Assembly: GCA_045617625.1 (NCBI GenBank)
Contig: JAZLJA010000015.1
Coordinates: 1 to 37,253, forward strand
DNA length: 37,253 nucleotides
Source: Firm-04 sp045617625
GTDB taxonomy: Bacteria; Bacillota; Clostridia; Oscillospirales; Ruminococcaceae
Reading direction: 5' to 3'
Below, piece by piece: positions 25,237-31,494 of this stretch. How positions within the stretch are numbered: the first letter of the stretch is position 1; each line of letters starts with the position of its first letter. The notes beneath the pieces were generated by a model. The model did no database searches, had not been told where the DNA came from, and was given only the letters and a program-made list of their open reading frames with translations. Made by a program: the position numbers and the translations under genes.

Positions 25237-25421
25237 TGGCAGATCGAAAAATGAGCTTAAAGGAGCTTTCGGAGAAAGTCGGTGTTGCCAATGTCAATTT
25301 ATCAAAAATGAAAACGGGAAAGATCAGTGCAATCCGCTTTTCCACTCTTGTTGCGATTTGTGAAGCGTTGAATTGTCAACCAGGTGACATTTTGGAATAT
25401 AGCCCCGATGATGAAAAGTGA
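25203..25421 (+). CDS. Small Cro/C1-type HTH regulator (YozG-like)
   Basis: A 72-aa stand-alone HTH protein. ILRLDRVMADRKMSLKELSE, then VGVANVNLSKMKTGK and the end CEALNCQPGDILEY, fit the small YozG-like family. Such proteins often accompany membrane-protein genes in Firmicutes. It starts at ATG 25203, inside the scar ORF in another frame, and sits downstream of the rightward promoter. The neighbouring downstream gene also encodes a membrane protein, but not the usual DUF2975 partner. Confidence 0.85.
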   Translation: MGKIILRLDRVMADRKMSLKELSEKVGVANVNLSKMKTGKISAIRFSTLVAICEALNCQPGDILEYSPDDEK

Positions 25422-25463
25422 TTATGCTATGATAACTTAGCTTACGAAGGAGAAACAATACGT

Positions 25464-25961
25464 ATGAAGAAAATTATCATTATAGCGTTGTTCTCATGCA
25501 TCTCTGTTTTGATTCAGCATGTTATCCACGAACTATCACATGTTTTTATTGGGAGAACACAGGGACTCAAAGTCGAAAAAATACAATGGTTTACATATCA
25601 CGGTGGAACCAAAGTGTTTTTCAGCGGTGAAGAAAAGATTCTTAATCACGAATCGCCGATTACGAAGCAATGGATTTATATGAACATTGCAGGTGTTGTT
25701 TCTACAACACTGTTGGCATATGTGTTCATGGGATTATACTATATTGTTCCTGTGAATTACTTAAAACTTTTTCTCTGGATATTATCCATTTTCTTTCTTC
25801 TTACAGACAGTTCTTACGCAATGCTGTGTGCGTTCGGTAACTGCGGTGATTTATATATGGTTAATGAATATTTAGGGAAAAAGAGATACATTGCAAAACT
25901 CCTTGTGTTATTGGTGTTTGCCGTGAATTGCCTTTTAGTATACTTTCTGATTAAACAGTAA
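25464..25961 (+). CDS. Membrane protein with HELSH motif, possible M50-like metalloprotease
   Basis: A 165-aa protein with an N-terminal hydrophobic segment containing VIHELSHVFIG, so an HExxH zinc motif sits at about residues 22-26. Further hydrophobic segments follow at about residues 70-95, 98-120 and 140-163. MNIAGVVSTTLLAY is placed like the AGPxxN region of M50 proteases, and NCGDLYMV might supply a third ligand. This looks like a minimal site-2-protease fold, but family membership is not certain. The AAGGAG ribosome-binding site is 11 nt from ATG 25464, rather distant. It lies inside the integrated element, and its target, if any, is unknown. Confidence 0.6.
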   Translation: MKKIIIIALFSCISVLIQHVIHELSHVFIGRTQGLKVEKIQWFTYHGGTKVFFSGEEKILNHESPITKQWIYMNIAGVVSTTLLAYVFMGLYYIVPVNYLKLFLWILSIFFLLTDSSYAMLCAFGNCGDLYMVNEYLGKKRYIAKLLVLLVFAVNCLLVYFLIKQ

Positions 25962-25982
25962 TTTGTAAAGGAGGTTATTTCT

Positions 25983-26027
25983 ATGTTGATTGCTGGTATA
26001 GTAGGATACCCTATGTATATGGGATAA
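25983..26027 (+). pseudogene. 14-codon gene stub with strong ribosome-binding site
   Basis: AAAGGAGG is followed, 7 nt later, by ATG 25983 and then MLIAGIVGYPMYMG and a stop. The very strong ribosome-binding site and abrupt end near attR suggest the 5' remnant of a lost gene; a genuine tiny peptide cannot be excluded. Confidence 0.4.
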
Positions 26028-26097
26028 TCTGAAACAATGCGAGTCAAATCGAGCCACATTTCCTAAACAAAGCCGTTTAAGGCTGACTTTGTGTTTG

Positions 26098-26111
26098 CGA
26101 GTGGGAATAAT
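26098..26111 (+). other. attR core
   Basis: CGAGTGGGAATAAT, identical to the end of guaA at 24192-24205. Confidence 0.75.
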
Positions 26112-26234
26112 GCAAATGTTTGCATAAACATCGTAATACCGTGCTTTTCGCGGAATAGTTAAGCTGAATGGCAACGATGTTGCAGTAATTCACGATCATC
26201 AGCAACAGTAACAAATAATCTGTCTGAAAAGATA

Positions 26235-26275
26235 AGAGCTATCTGATTCAAGTTAGAATCGGATAGCTCTTTTTA
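26235..26275 (+). terminator. Strong terminator downstream of attR
   Basis: AGAGCTATCTGATTC (26235-26249) pairs with GAATCGGATAGCTCT (26256-26270), 15 bp with one G-U, then ttttt. It may be the original guaA terminator, displaced by the insertion. Confidence 0.92.
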
Positions 26276-26434
26276 TCTTATTGCATTGATTGTATTATCT
26301 ATTATGCTTTATGCCCAATCGGCAATGTTTGATTTTTTACGTTTTTTCTTGCAATTTCCAGATTGTTTATTTTACCAATTTTCGCTATTTTTTTGGGAAT
26401 GTTTTCGCACGATTGTGGTTTTTCCAGAAGATAC

Positions 26435-26463
26435 TTGACAATCACACATTTGCGTGATATAAT
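26435..26463 (+). promoter_or_regulatory. Consensus promoter of the S41-like gene
   Basis: TTGACA (26435-26440), 17-bp spacer, TATAAT (26458-26463) with TG at 26455-26456. Confidence 0.92.
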
Positions 26464-26523
26464 CAATTTCATTAGCATTTGGTTTCACAACCAAATCAGA
26501 TATTTTTCAAAAAGGAGAACATT

Positions 26524-28743
26524 ATGGCTATCAGAAAAGCACTCACCACACTCTCTGCACTGGCGATTTCCTGCTGCTCAATGGGAAACGCCGCATTTTC
26601 GGTGTTGGCTGCCGAGGAAGGCACTCCGTACACCGAGGCACAGCTCACAGCAGTTGTCTACACACCTGACAACATGACGCCGATGGACTGCCGCTTCTAC
26701 GCCAATATGCCCAGTGTCGAGTATGTCAGCCTCGCTGATTTTTACAAGCTCTGGTCGGGCGATTCGCTTTCCATCGAAGCAAACGAAGACGGCACCTATA
26801 CCGTGACAACGCCGCTGGACAAGAGTTTTGTTTTGGACACCGAACAGGACACCCTCACCACCGCAGATTTTGAATATCTCAGCAATACGCTTGAGGACAT
26901 GAACGGTGACGACAAGCTCTCCAACATTTTCCTCAGAGTGATTGAGGATGAAACAGCCGAGGAAGAACTCGAAGCAGAGGAAATCACCCTGCCGCTTTCC
27001 GATTACGGCATCGACCTTCAGGGCGATGAAGATACCGTCTGGTTCCCTGTCACCACGCTCTGCGATATCTTCAACAGCACCACGCACGGTCCTGCTTTCA
27101 TGGCACACACACTGTTCTTCTGCGACAACTCCGCTGAAATCCTGAACATCGAAACCTTGCTGTATGATACGTCTCTCCTCGGTGCATACTATGCTGAATA
27201 TGCAAACGGCAGACCCAAAGATCTTTGCGAATACAACTATAACGAACTCTGCTTCGTGTTTGACCTGTTCTACGGCTATCCCGGCAGAGCCCCGCTGGAA
27301 TCTGTCATGATGGAAAAAGGTCTTGACGGCATGCTCTCCGAGACCAATGACGATACCCGTCTGGTCAAAGAGCATCTGCTTTCCGAAAATATGCTCGAAT
27401 ACTTTGCAGGCCTTTATGAACTGGAAATGTATCTGTACGACGGCGGTCACACCACCGTCCACGCAGTTCCGTCGATGATACTCGGTGAAGCATTTGGCGA
27501 AATCGCAGCATATCTGAAGCCTGACCACGACTACGAAGGCCAGACCAATTTCGAGATGGAGGATCCCTTAAAACTACTCAGCTATTATGGTGTTATAGAG
27601 GCAAGAAACAACGCTCTCCCTGAAGCTGAATTCATCCTTCCGTTTGAAGATGCGATCTATGTCGAAGACGGCGACACTGCAATGTTCATCTTTGACAGCT
27701 TCATGTTCGACAGCGACGCATGGGCAGCTTACTATAATGACGGTGCCGAAATGCCGCAAGACCTCATCAGCGAATTCTATTCCTGCCTCGTCCGCGCTGA
27801 TGCAAACCCCGATATCAAGAATTTTGTGATCGACGTTGCTGCCAACAGCGGCGGATTGGTGTTGATCGAAGGCTATCTGATGAGCCTCATCGCTGACGAC
27901 AACTCATTCAGCATCTGCGATGCAACCGGCGAATACCGTATGGATGAATGCTTCGATGTGGACAAAAACCTCGACAAGGCATTTGATGAAAAAGACGACG
28001 AACTCAGCTTCGACCTGAATTTCGGCATTCTCTGCTCCAATTATTCTTACTCCGCAGGCAACATCATGCCCTCTGATGCAAGAGATGCAGGCATCCTCGT
28101 TCTGGGCGAACAGAGCGGCGGCGGCTGCTGTTCCACAATCTTCCGCATGATGCCCGACGGCTTGTTCTATCAGATCTCCAGCGGCACAAAATTCGTCAAC
28201 GCAAAGTATGAAAGCGTGGATCTCGGCATCACACCGGATATCCCCCTCGTTCAGTTCACCGAAGAAGGCACCAAGGATTTCTCTGCCTGCTATGATTTCG
28301 ATCTGCTGAGCCGGGCATTTGCTGCTTTCTATGCAGAGGAAGAACCCGAAACGCCCGATACGACCACTCCTGCTGAAACCACCACGACCAGCGAGACGAC
28401 CACCACGACCACTACAACTACAACAACCGTCTCGACCGACGAATCTGCACCTGTTGTCACAGATGTCACCACAACCACCGATGTCACCGAAACTTCCGCA
28501 GAATCCGGAGAAGCTGTTGTCACGGAAACCACCGTTTCCGATGAAGCAGCTGCCACGGAAACCACAACCACCACTGTTACTGCAACGACATCCGAATCCG
28601 AGGCTGCCGAGACCACCGAAAGCGGCGTTCTCCCGCAGACAGGTTTCTCCCGCTACTACGCTGTGATCGAATCCGTTGCATTCATGACGGTTCTGGCAGG
28701 CGCTGCACTGCTGATCGCAACCCGCAAAAAGGAAAACAACTGA
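26524..28743 (+). CDS. Cell-wall-anchored S41 peptidase-like protein (LPQTG)
   Basis: Secreted 739-aa protein. Signal peptide residues 1-30 end at VLAAEE. A large acidic ectodomain follows. Its second half has S41 (tail-specific/CtpA-like) features: FVIDVAANSGG, then CSNYSYSAGN with candidate nucleophile Ser510, then LVLGEQSGGGCCS. No PDZ domain was seen. A Thr-rich linker (about residues 617-700, with 11 consecutive Thr) leads to LPQTG (703-707), a membrane helix and RKKENN, a classical sortase signal. ATG 26524 has an AAAAAGGAG ribosome-binding site. The sortase gene is next. The substrate is unknown; the catalytic general base was not identified with certainty. Confidence 0.85.
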   Translation: MAIRKALTTLSALAISCCSMGNAAFSVLAAEEGTPYTEAQLTAVVYTPDNMTPMDCRFYANMPSVEYVSLADFYKLWSGDSLSIEANEDGTYTVTTPLDKSFVLDTEQDTLTTADFEYLSNTLEDMNGDDKLSNIFLRVIEDETAEEELEAEEITLPLSDYGIDLQGDEDTVWFPVTTLCDIFNSTTHGPAFMAHTLFFCDNSAEILNIETLLYDTSLLGAYYAEYANGRPKDLCEYNYNELCFVFDLFYGYPGRAPLESVMMEKGLDGMLSETNDDTRLVKEHLLSENMLEYFAGLYELEMYLYDGGHTTVHAVPSMILGEAFGEIAAYLKPDHDYEGQTNFEMEDPLKLLSYYGVIEARNNALPEAEFILPFEDAIYVEDGDTAMFIFDSFMFDSDAWAAYYNDGAEMPQDLISEFYSCLVRADANPDIKNFVIDVAANSGGLVLIEGYLMSLIADDNSFSICDATGEYRMDECFDVDKNLDKAFDEKDDELSFDLNFGILCSNYSYSAGNIMPSDARDAGILVLGEQSGGGCCSTIFRMMPDGLFYQISSGTKFVNAKYESVDLGITPDIPLVQFTEEGTKDFSACYDFDLLSRAFAAFYAEEEPETPDTTTPAETTTTSETTTTTTTTTTTVSTDESAPVVTDVTTTTDVTETSAESGEAVVTETTVSDEAAATETTTTTVTATTSESEAAETTESGVLPQTGFSRYYAVIESVAFMTVLAGAALLIATRKKENN

Positions 28744-28755
28744 TCTCATAAACCG

Positions 28756-28787
28756 AAAAGAGCGTCACAATACTGTGGCGCTCTTTT
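28756..28787 (+). terminator. Hairpin between the surface protein and sortase genes
   Basis: AAAAGAGCG (28756-28764) pairs with CGCTCTTTT (28779-28787). The T-run is part of the stem. It probably attenuates rather than isolates the sortase gene, which has no separate promoter. Confidence 0.7.
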
Positions 28788-28799
28788 GAAAAAAAGGAT

Positions 28800-29318
28800 A
28801 TGACGAAAAAGAAAAGAACCATTCTCCGCAGCATTGCCGTGATGATGATTATTTTTGGCAGCTTGGTGCTGGCGGTTTTCGCTTACCGCAAAATCAGCCG
28901 CGAACTATATCTCAAACGGCTGCTGGAGGAGAATCCCGTGTTTGAAATCCCCGCACTGGACATCAAAGTGCCCGTGCTGGAGGGAACAGATTCCAAATCG
29001 CTGGAAGTATCGGCAGGACATTTTGAGGGCTGCGGCACGCCCGCACACGGCAATTATTGTCTTGCAGGACACAACAGCACCATTTACGCGGAAATCTTCA
29101 ATGACCTTGACCAGATCAAAGTCGGGGATGAAATGCTTGTCACCGAAACGAACGGCATCGTGTCGCGCTATGTCGTCAGCGAATACCGCATCATTGCCCC
29201 GACGGAAACCTCTGTGCTGGGCGATTTCGGCGACAACCGCATCACCGTAATCTCCTGCACCGATGACGGACAATATCGGCAGGTAGTCGTCGGCATGCTG
29301 CAGCCCACGGATGAATGA
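28800..29318 (+). CDS. Sortase (class D/E-like transpeptidase)
   Basis: Cysteine transpeptidase that links LPxTG proteins to the cell wall. The 172-aa protein has an N-terminal membrane helix (about residues 9-27) and a sortase barrel. Catalytic residues are His91 (LAGHNS), Cys153 (ISCTDDG) and Arg160 (QYRQVV). The small size fits class D or E better than class B; the class is not certain. It starts at ATG 28800 with a weak AAAAAGG ribosome-binding site close by. Its likely substrate is the LPQTG protein encoded 56 nt upstream. Confidence 0.88.
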   Translation: MTKKKRTILRSIAVMMIIFGSLVLAVFAYRKISRELYLKRLLEENPVFEIPALDIKVPVLEGTDSKSLEVSAGHFEGCGTPAHGNYCLAGHNSTIYAEIFNDLDQIKVGDEMLVTETNGIVSRYVVSEYRIIAPTETSVLGDFGDNRITVISCTDDGQYRQVVVGMLQPTDE

Positions 29319-29377
29319 TATCCAAAACCCCCCCCTTTCTTTTCCGGCATGGCGTCGTTTTTATTGTGTGCAATCAT

Positions 29378-29929
29378 TCAGATGCCGAATGTGATGTAGG
29401 CTTCAATCTCGGCGGCACAAGCTGCAAATTCGACATTTGCAAATCGCCTGCCGATGCCCGCACGCGCAAGATTTTCCTCTGAAAAATCCTTTGCATCCGC
29501 AAGAAACCGACGGCACAGTTCCTCATAACGCGGTTCCCGTTCAAGGCGTTCGCGGTCAAGCGCACGCTGAAGCCGCACGCCGTCCTCCACCTCGATGTAA
29601 ATGGGGATCACGCAGGCATCACCGTAAAACGCACGGATCTTCTCGTAGGACTGCAAGGTGCCGATGCCGAGATAATCACCTGCGGAGAAGTCGATCGCCC
29701 CTGTGCAGTAACACCAGTCGCCCTCGACGGTCTGATAACAGCGTTCCTCGACGAGTTTCCCCTCCAAACGCATCTGCGCGAGCATTTGCGGCGTGATGAA
29801 GTGATATTCGCGCCCTTCCTGTTCGTGTTCGCGCCGCGGACGAGTGGTATAGAGAATCAGCGGCAAAAGCGGCATTTTTTCAAGCAGATACTTGTATATT
29901 GAATCCTTGCCCGACGCGCTTTTTCCCAT
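29378..29929 (-). CDS. Guanylate-kinase-like P-loop protein, start uncertain
   Basis: Nucleotide kinase-like protein with P-loop MGKSASGKDS at its very N-terminus, then LYTTRPRREHEQEGREYHFI, the guanylate-kinase GMP-binding pattern (TTRxxR...E.xG..Y.F). It is a divergent stand-alone member, not the canonical gmk, and its substrate is unknown. From ATG 29929 it is 183 aa but lacks the beta-strand normally preceding the P-loop. Seven codons further upstream, at 29950-29948, an ATC codon is perfectly placed behind GGGGAGGGA and would add ISKLFYI, restoring that strand (190 aa). No ATG, GTG or TTG lies in frame between the promoter and ATG 29929. Confidence 0.78.
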   Translation of the reverse strand: MGKSASGKDSIYKYLLEKMPLLPLILYTTRPRREHEQEGREYHFITPQMLAQMRLEGKLVEERCYQTVEGDWCYCTGAIDFSAGDYLGIGTLQSYEKIRAFYGDACVIPIYIEVEDGVRLQRALDRERLEREPRYEELCRRFLADAKDFSEENLARAGIGRRFANVEFAACAAEIEAYITFGI

Positions 29930-29983
29930 GATATAAAACAGCTTGCTGATGGCGAATCCCTCCCCTGATTGGTTCCTGCTTCT

Positions 29984-30012
29984 ATTATACTATATCCTGC
30001 ACGGGATTACAA
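29984..30012 (-). promoter_or_regulatory. Promoter of the guanylate-kinase-like gene
   Basis: On the minus strand, TTGTAA (30012-30007), 17-bp spacer, TATAAT (29989-29984). Expected start near 29977, only about 27 nt before the candidate ATC start. The same TTGTAA-17-TATAAT architecture recurs at 32570-32598. Confidence 0.75.
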
Positions 30013-30081
30013 GCCTTTTTTGCGCAGCCGAGACAGCGTGTGTCCGATCTTTTTTGTCATGATGAGATCGCCCCGTTTCAC
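30007..30081 (-). CDS. Possible 24-aa basic peptide after NADAR
   Basis: GTG 30081 opens a 24-codon frame containing MTKKIGHTLSRLRKKGL. It is in frame with the upstream NADAR gene, separated only by its TGA stop plus a few codons, so it may instead be a former C-terminal extension. The ribosome-binding site is weak. Its final codon and stop form the -35 box of the next promoter. Low confidence. Confidence 0.22.
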   Translation of the reverse strand: MKRGDLIMTKKIGHTLSRLRKKGL

Positions 30082-30099
30082 ATTCGATTTTCGCTTCTT

Positions 30100-30591
30100 T
30101 CAGGCGAGTTCTGTGCGCACTTTCATCAATATTTTCCCAAGCAGATTCTGCCCGTTCCATTGTTCTGGATTGATAGCATCGACATCATCTGCGCTCATGC
30201 CGATGCCCCAGATCTTATCCAGCGGGCTTGCTTCGGCAAGGATGGCATCACCCGTCTGCAAAAGCTGCTCCCGAAGTTCCTCATTCTGCGAGAATTTTGC
30301 AATGTTCGCATGATAGACGATCTCTTCTCTTACGGTATGCCATTTTGCAGCATCAAAATTGTGCACCAGTCTGCCGAGACGTTTGCAGTCTCTCGGTGTT
30401 TTGGCTTTCATGATCTGGCTGTATATCTCATAATCTTCAAAAAGCAGAGCTTTCTTCGCCATCATATATTGTTCGCAGAACAAATATGTGATGCCCTCGA
30501 TCGTCATTGCGGCATGATACCACTGGCTCATAAAACCGTTTTCCGCATCCTCATTCCAGAAGAATACGAATGATTTATCCGATGATCTCAT
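30100..30591 (-). CDS. NADAR family protein (YbiA-like, DUF1768)
   Basis: NADAR proteins hydrolyse N-glycosidic bonds in phosphorylated or ADP-ribosyl compounds; some remove ADP-ribose from guanine. From ATG 30591 the protein is 163 aa with the family pattern: FFWNEDAENGFMSQWY, CEQYMMAKKALLF, RDCKRLGRLV, KWHTVREEIVY, KFSQNEELREQLLQTGD, SPLDKIWGIG and QNLLGKILM. The start is set by AAAGGAGATCCTCC; a longer frame from 30639 is unlikely. It overlaps the macrodomain gene by 17 nt, so the two should be translated together and probably act on related ADP-ribose substrates. Confidence 0.88.
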   Translation of the reverse strand: MRSSDKSFVFFWNEDAENGFMSQWYHAAMTIEGITYLFCEQYMMAKKALLFEDYEIYSQIMKAKTPRDCKRLGRLVHNFDAAKWHTVREEIVYHANIAKFSQNEELREQLLQTGDAILAEASPLDKIWGIGMSADDVDAINPEQWNGQNLLGKILMKVRTELA

Positions 30592-31099
30592 GGAGGATCT
30601 CCTTTCCTGCGGCACAGATCCGTTCATCAATGACGGCAAAGGTCACAGAGATCGGATCGTCTGCATTTGCATTTTGAAAATCTCTGACGGAGCGAATCGC
30701 GATTGCCCATGCTTCTTTCAGAGGATAACCGTAAATTCCCGCCGAGATCAACGGAAACGTGATGGAATGACAGCCGTTTTCTCTGACCAGTTCCATTGAT
30801 CTCTGATAGCATCCATAGAGCTGTTCGGGTTCACCGTTTTTGCCGCCGTGCCATTGCGGACCGACTGCGTGAATGACATATTTGCACGGCAGACGAAACG
30901 CAGGGGTAATGACCGCACTGCCTGTTTCACAGCCGCCGATGGCATTACAGGCGGCTTGCAGTTCGTTCATTCCGGCCACACGGAAAATCGCACCACAGAC
31001 ACCGCCGCCTGCCCACAAACCTGAATTAGCAGCATTCACGATACAATCGGTGGTTGCTTTGGTGATATCAAGCATCCGAATCTCAACCATGTTTTTCAT
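30575..31099 (-). CDS. Macrodomain protein (ADP-ribose binding/hydrolase)
   Basis: Stand-alone macrodomain of 174 aa, close to MacroD/YmdB types. Motifs are DITKATTDCIVNAANSGLW, GGGVCGAIFRVAG and ISAGIYGYPL, the two phosphate-binding loops and the catalytic Asn/Gly-rich loop of de-ADP-ribosylating members. ATG 31099 has a GGAGG ribosome-binding site 8 nt upstream; an in-frame ATG at 31090 is less well placed. It is the first gene of a macrodomain-NADAR operon. No ADP-ribosyltransferase or DarT-like toxin is seen within the window. Confidence 0.92.
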   Translation of the reverse strand: MKNMVEIRMLDITKATTDCIVNAANSGLWAGGGVCGAIFRVAGMNELQAACNAIGGCETGSAVITPAFRLPCKYVIHAVGPQWHGGKNGEPEQLYGCYQRSMELVRENGCHSITFPLISAGIYGYPLKEAWAIAIRSVRDFQNANADDPISVTFAVIDERICAAGKEILHEIIG

Positions 31100-31182
31100 A
31101 TTTCCATCCTCCGTTTGTTTTTTCGCATTCCGAAAATAGGAGATACAGCAGCCGTGCCGAGCCTATACACTGCCTTTTCATC

Positions 31183-31212
31183 ATTATAACACAGTCTGCA
31201 AGAAAAAGTCAA
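31183..31212 (-). promoter_or_regulatory. Promoter of the macrodomain-NADAR operon
   Basis: On the minus strand, TTGACT (31212-31207), 18-bp spacer, TATAAT (31188-31183) with an upstream TGT. The leader is about 75 nt. Confidence 0.82.
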
Positions 31213-31272
31213 TATCTATTTGCTTTTTGCCTTGTTTTCTGTCATATGGCAGCCTGCCCTGCGCGTTTCCGA

Positions 31273-31301
31273 TTGACTTCTTCGGGGCTCTGTGCTATCA
31301 T
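31273..31301 (+). promoter_or_regulatory. Promoter of a possible small RNA
   Basis: TTGACT (31273-31278), 17-bp spacer, TATCAT (31296-31301) with TGC before the -10. No plus-strand gene follows before the terminator at 31362. Confidence 0.55.
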
Positions 31302-31307
31302 AAAGCC

Positions 31308-31393
31308 GAAAACCGAGAATGCCTCCACGGAAAGCAAAGACAATAAACAGAACATAAAAAAACAGGGCTGAATTTTTCCAGCCCTGTTTTTTT
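31308..31393 (+). ncRNA. Candidate small RNA of about 85 nt
   Basis: Lies between the promoter at 31273-31301 and a perfect terminator. The only ORF inside is a 12-codon frame from ATG 31319 without a ribosome-binding site. No known RNA family was recognised. The terminator also serves the convergent lipoprotein gene, so chance placement of the promoter remains possible. Confidence 0.35.
31362..31393. terminator. Bidirectional terminator
   Basis: ACAGGGCTG (31362-31370) pairs perfectly with CAGCCCTGT (31379-31387), with T-runs on both strands. On the minus strand it ends the lipoprotein transcript. Confidence 0.92.
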
Positions 31394-31405
31394 ATAGATT
31401 CAGTG

Positions 31406-31478
31406 GTATCTGCGATGCATTGTAACGGGGCAGTTTGCTTTGCAAACGTGCCGCCCAACCCCCTCCAAAGGTGCATGG
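31406..31478 (-). repeat. Dispersed intergenic repeat, copy B
   Basis: The plus strand reads gtatctgcgatgcatt, an inserted hairpin (GTTTGC-TTT-GCAAAC, 31433-31447), then gtgccgcccaaccccctccaaagg. It is related to 13485-13544. It lies between the lipoprotein stop and its terminator. The strand assignment is relative and arbitrary. Confidence 0.4.
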
Positions 31479-31494
31479 GGCGAGAACTTCACAT

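Larger units (their letters stand above)
24192..26111. mobile_element. Decayed integrative element in the 3' end of guaA
   Basis: A 1.9-kb segment flanked by identical 14-bp repeats, the left one at the guaA stop codon. The 3' end of guaA is a known hotspot for tyrosine-recombinase islands. Inside are a repressor gene with operators, a Xis-Int scar, a small HTH gene, a membrane protein and a gene stub. The base composition is visibly more AT-rich than the flanks. No intact integrase remains, so the element should be immobile on its own. Confidence 0.8.
26028..26434. other. Non-coding stretch across the right element boundary
   Basis: Holds the element's right end, attR, 120 nt without an evident gene, the terminator at 26235-26275, and an AT-rich leader with T-runs before the next promoter. 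No credible ORF was seen on either strand. Confidence 0.6.

Noticed and set aside
31216..31476. 86-codon minus-strand ORF near the dispersed repeat
   Set aside because: It crosses the repeat and the perfect terminator and has no ribosome-binding site.
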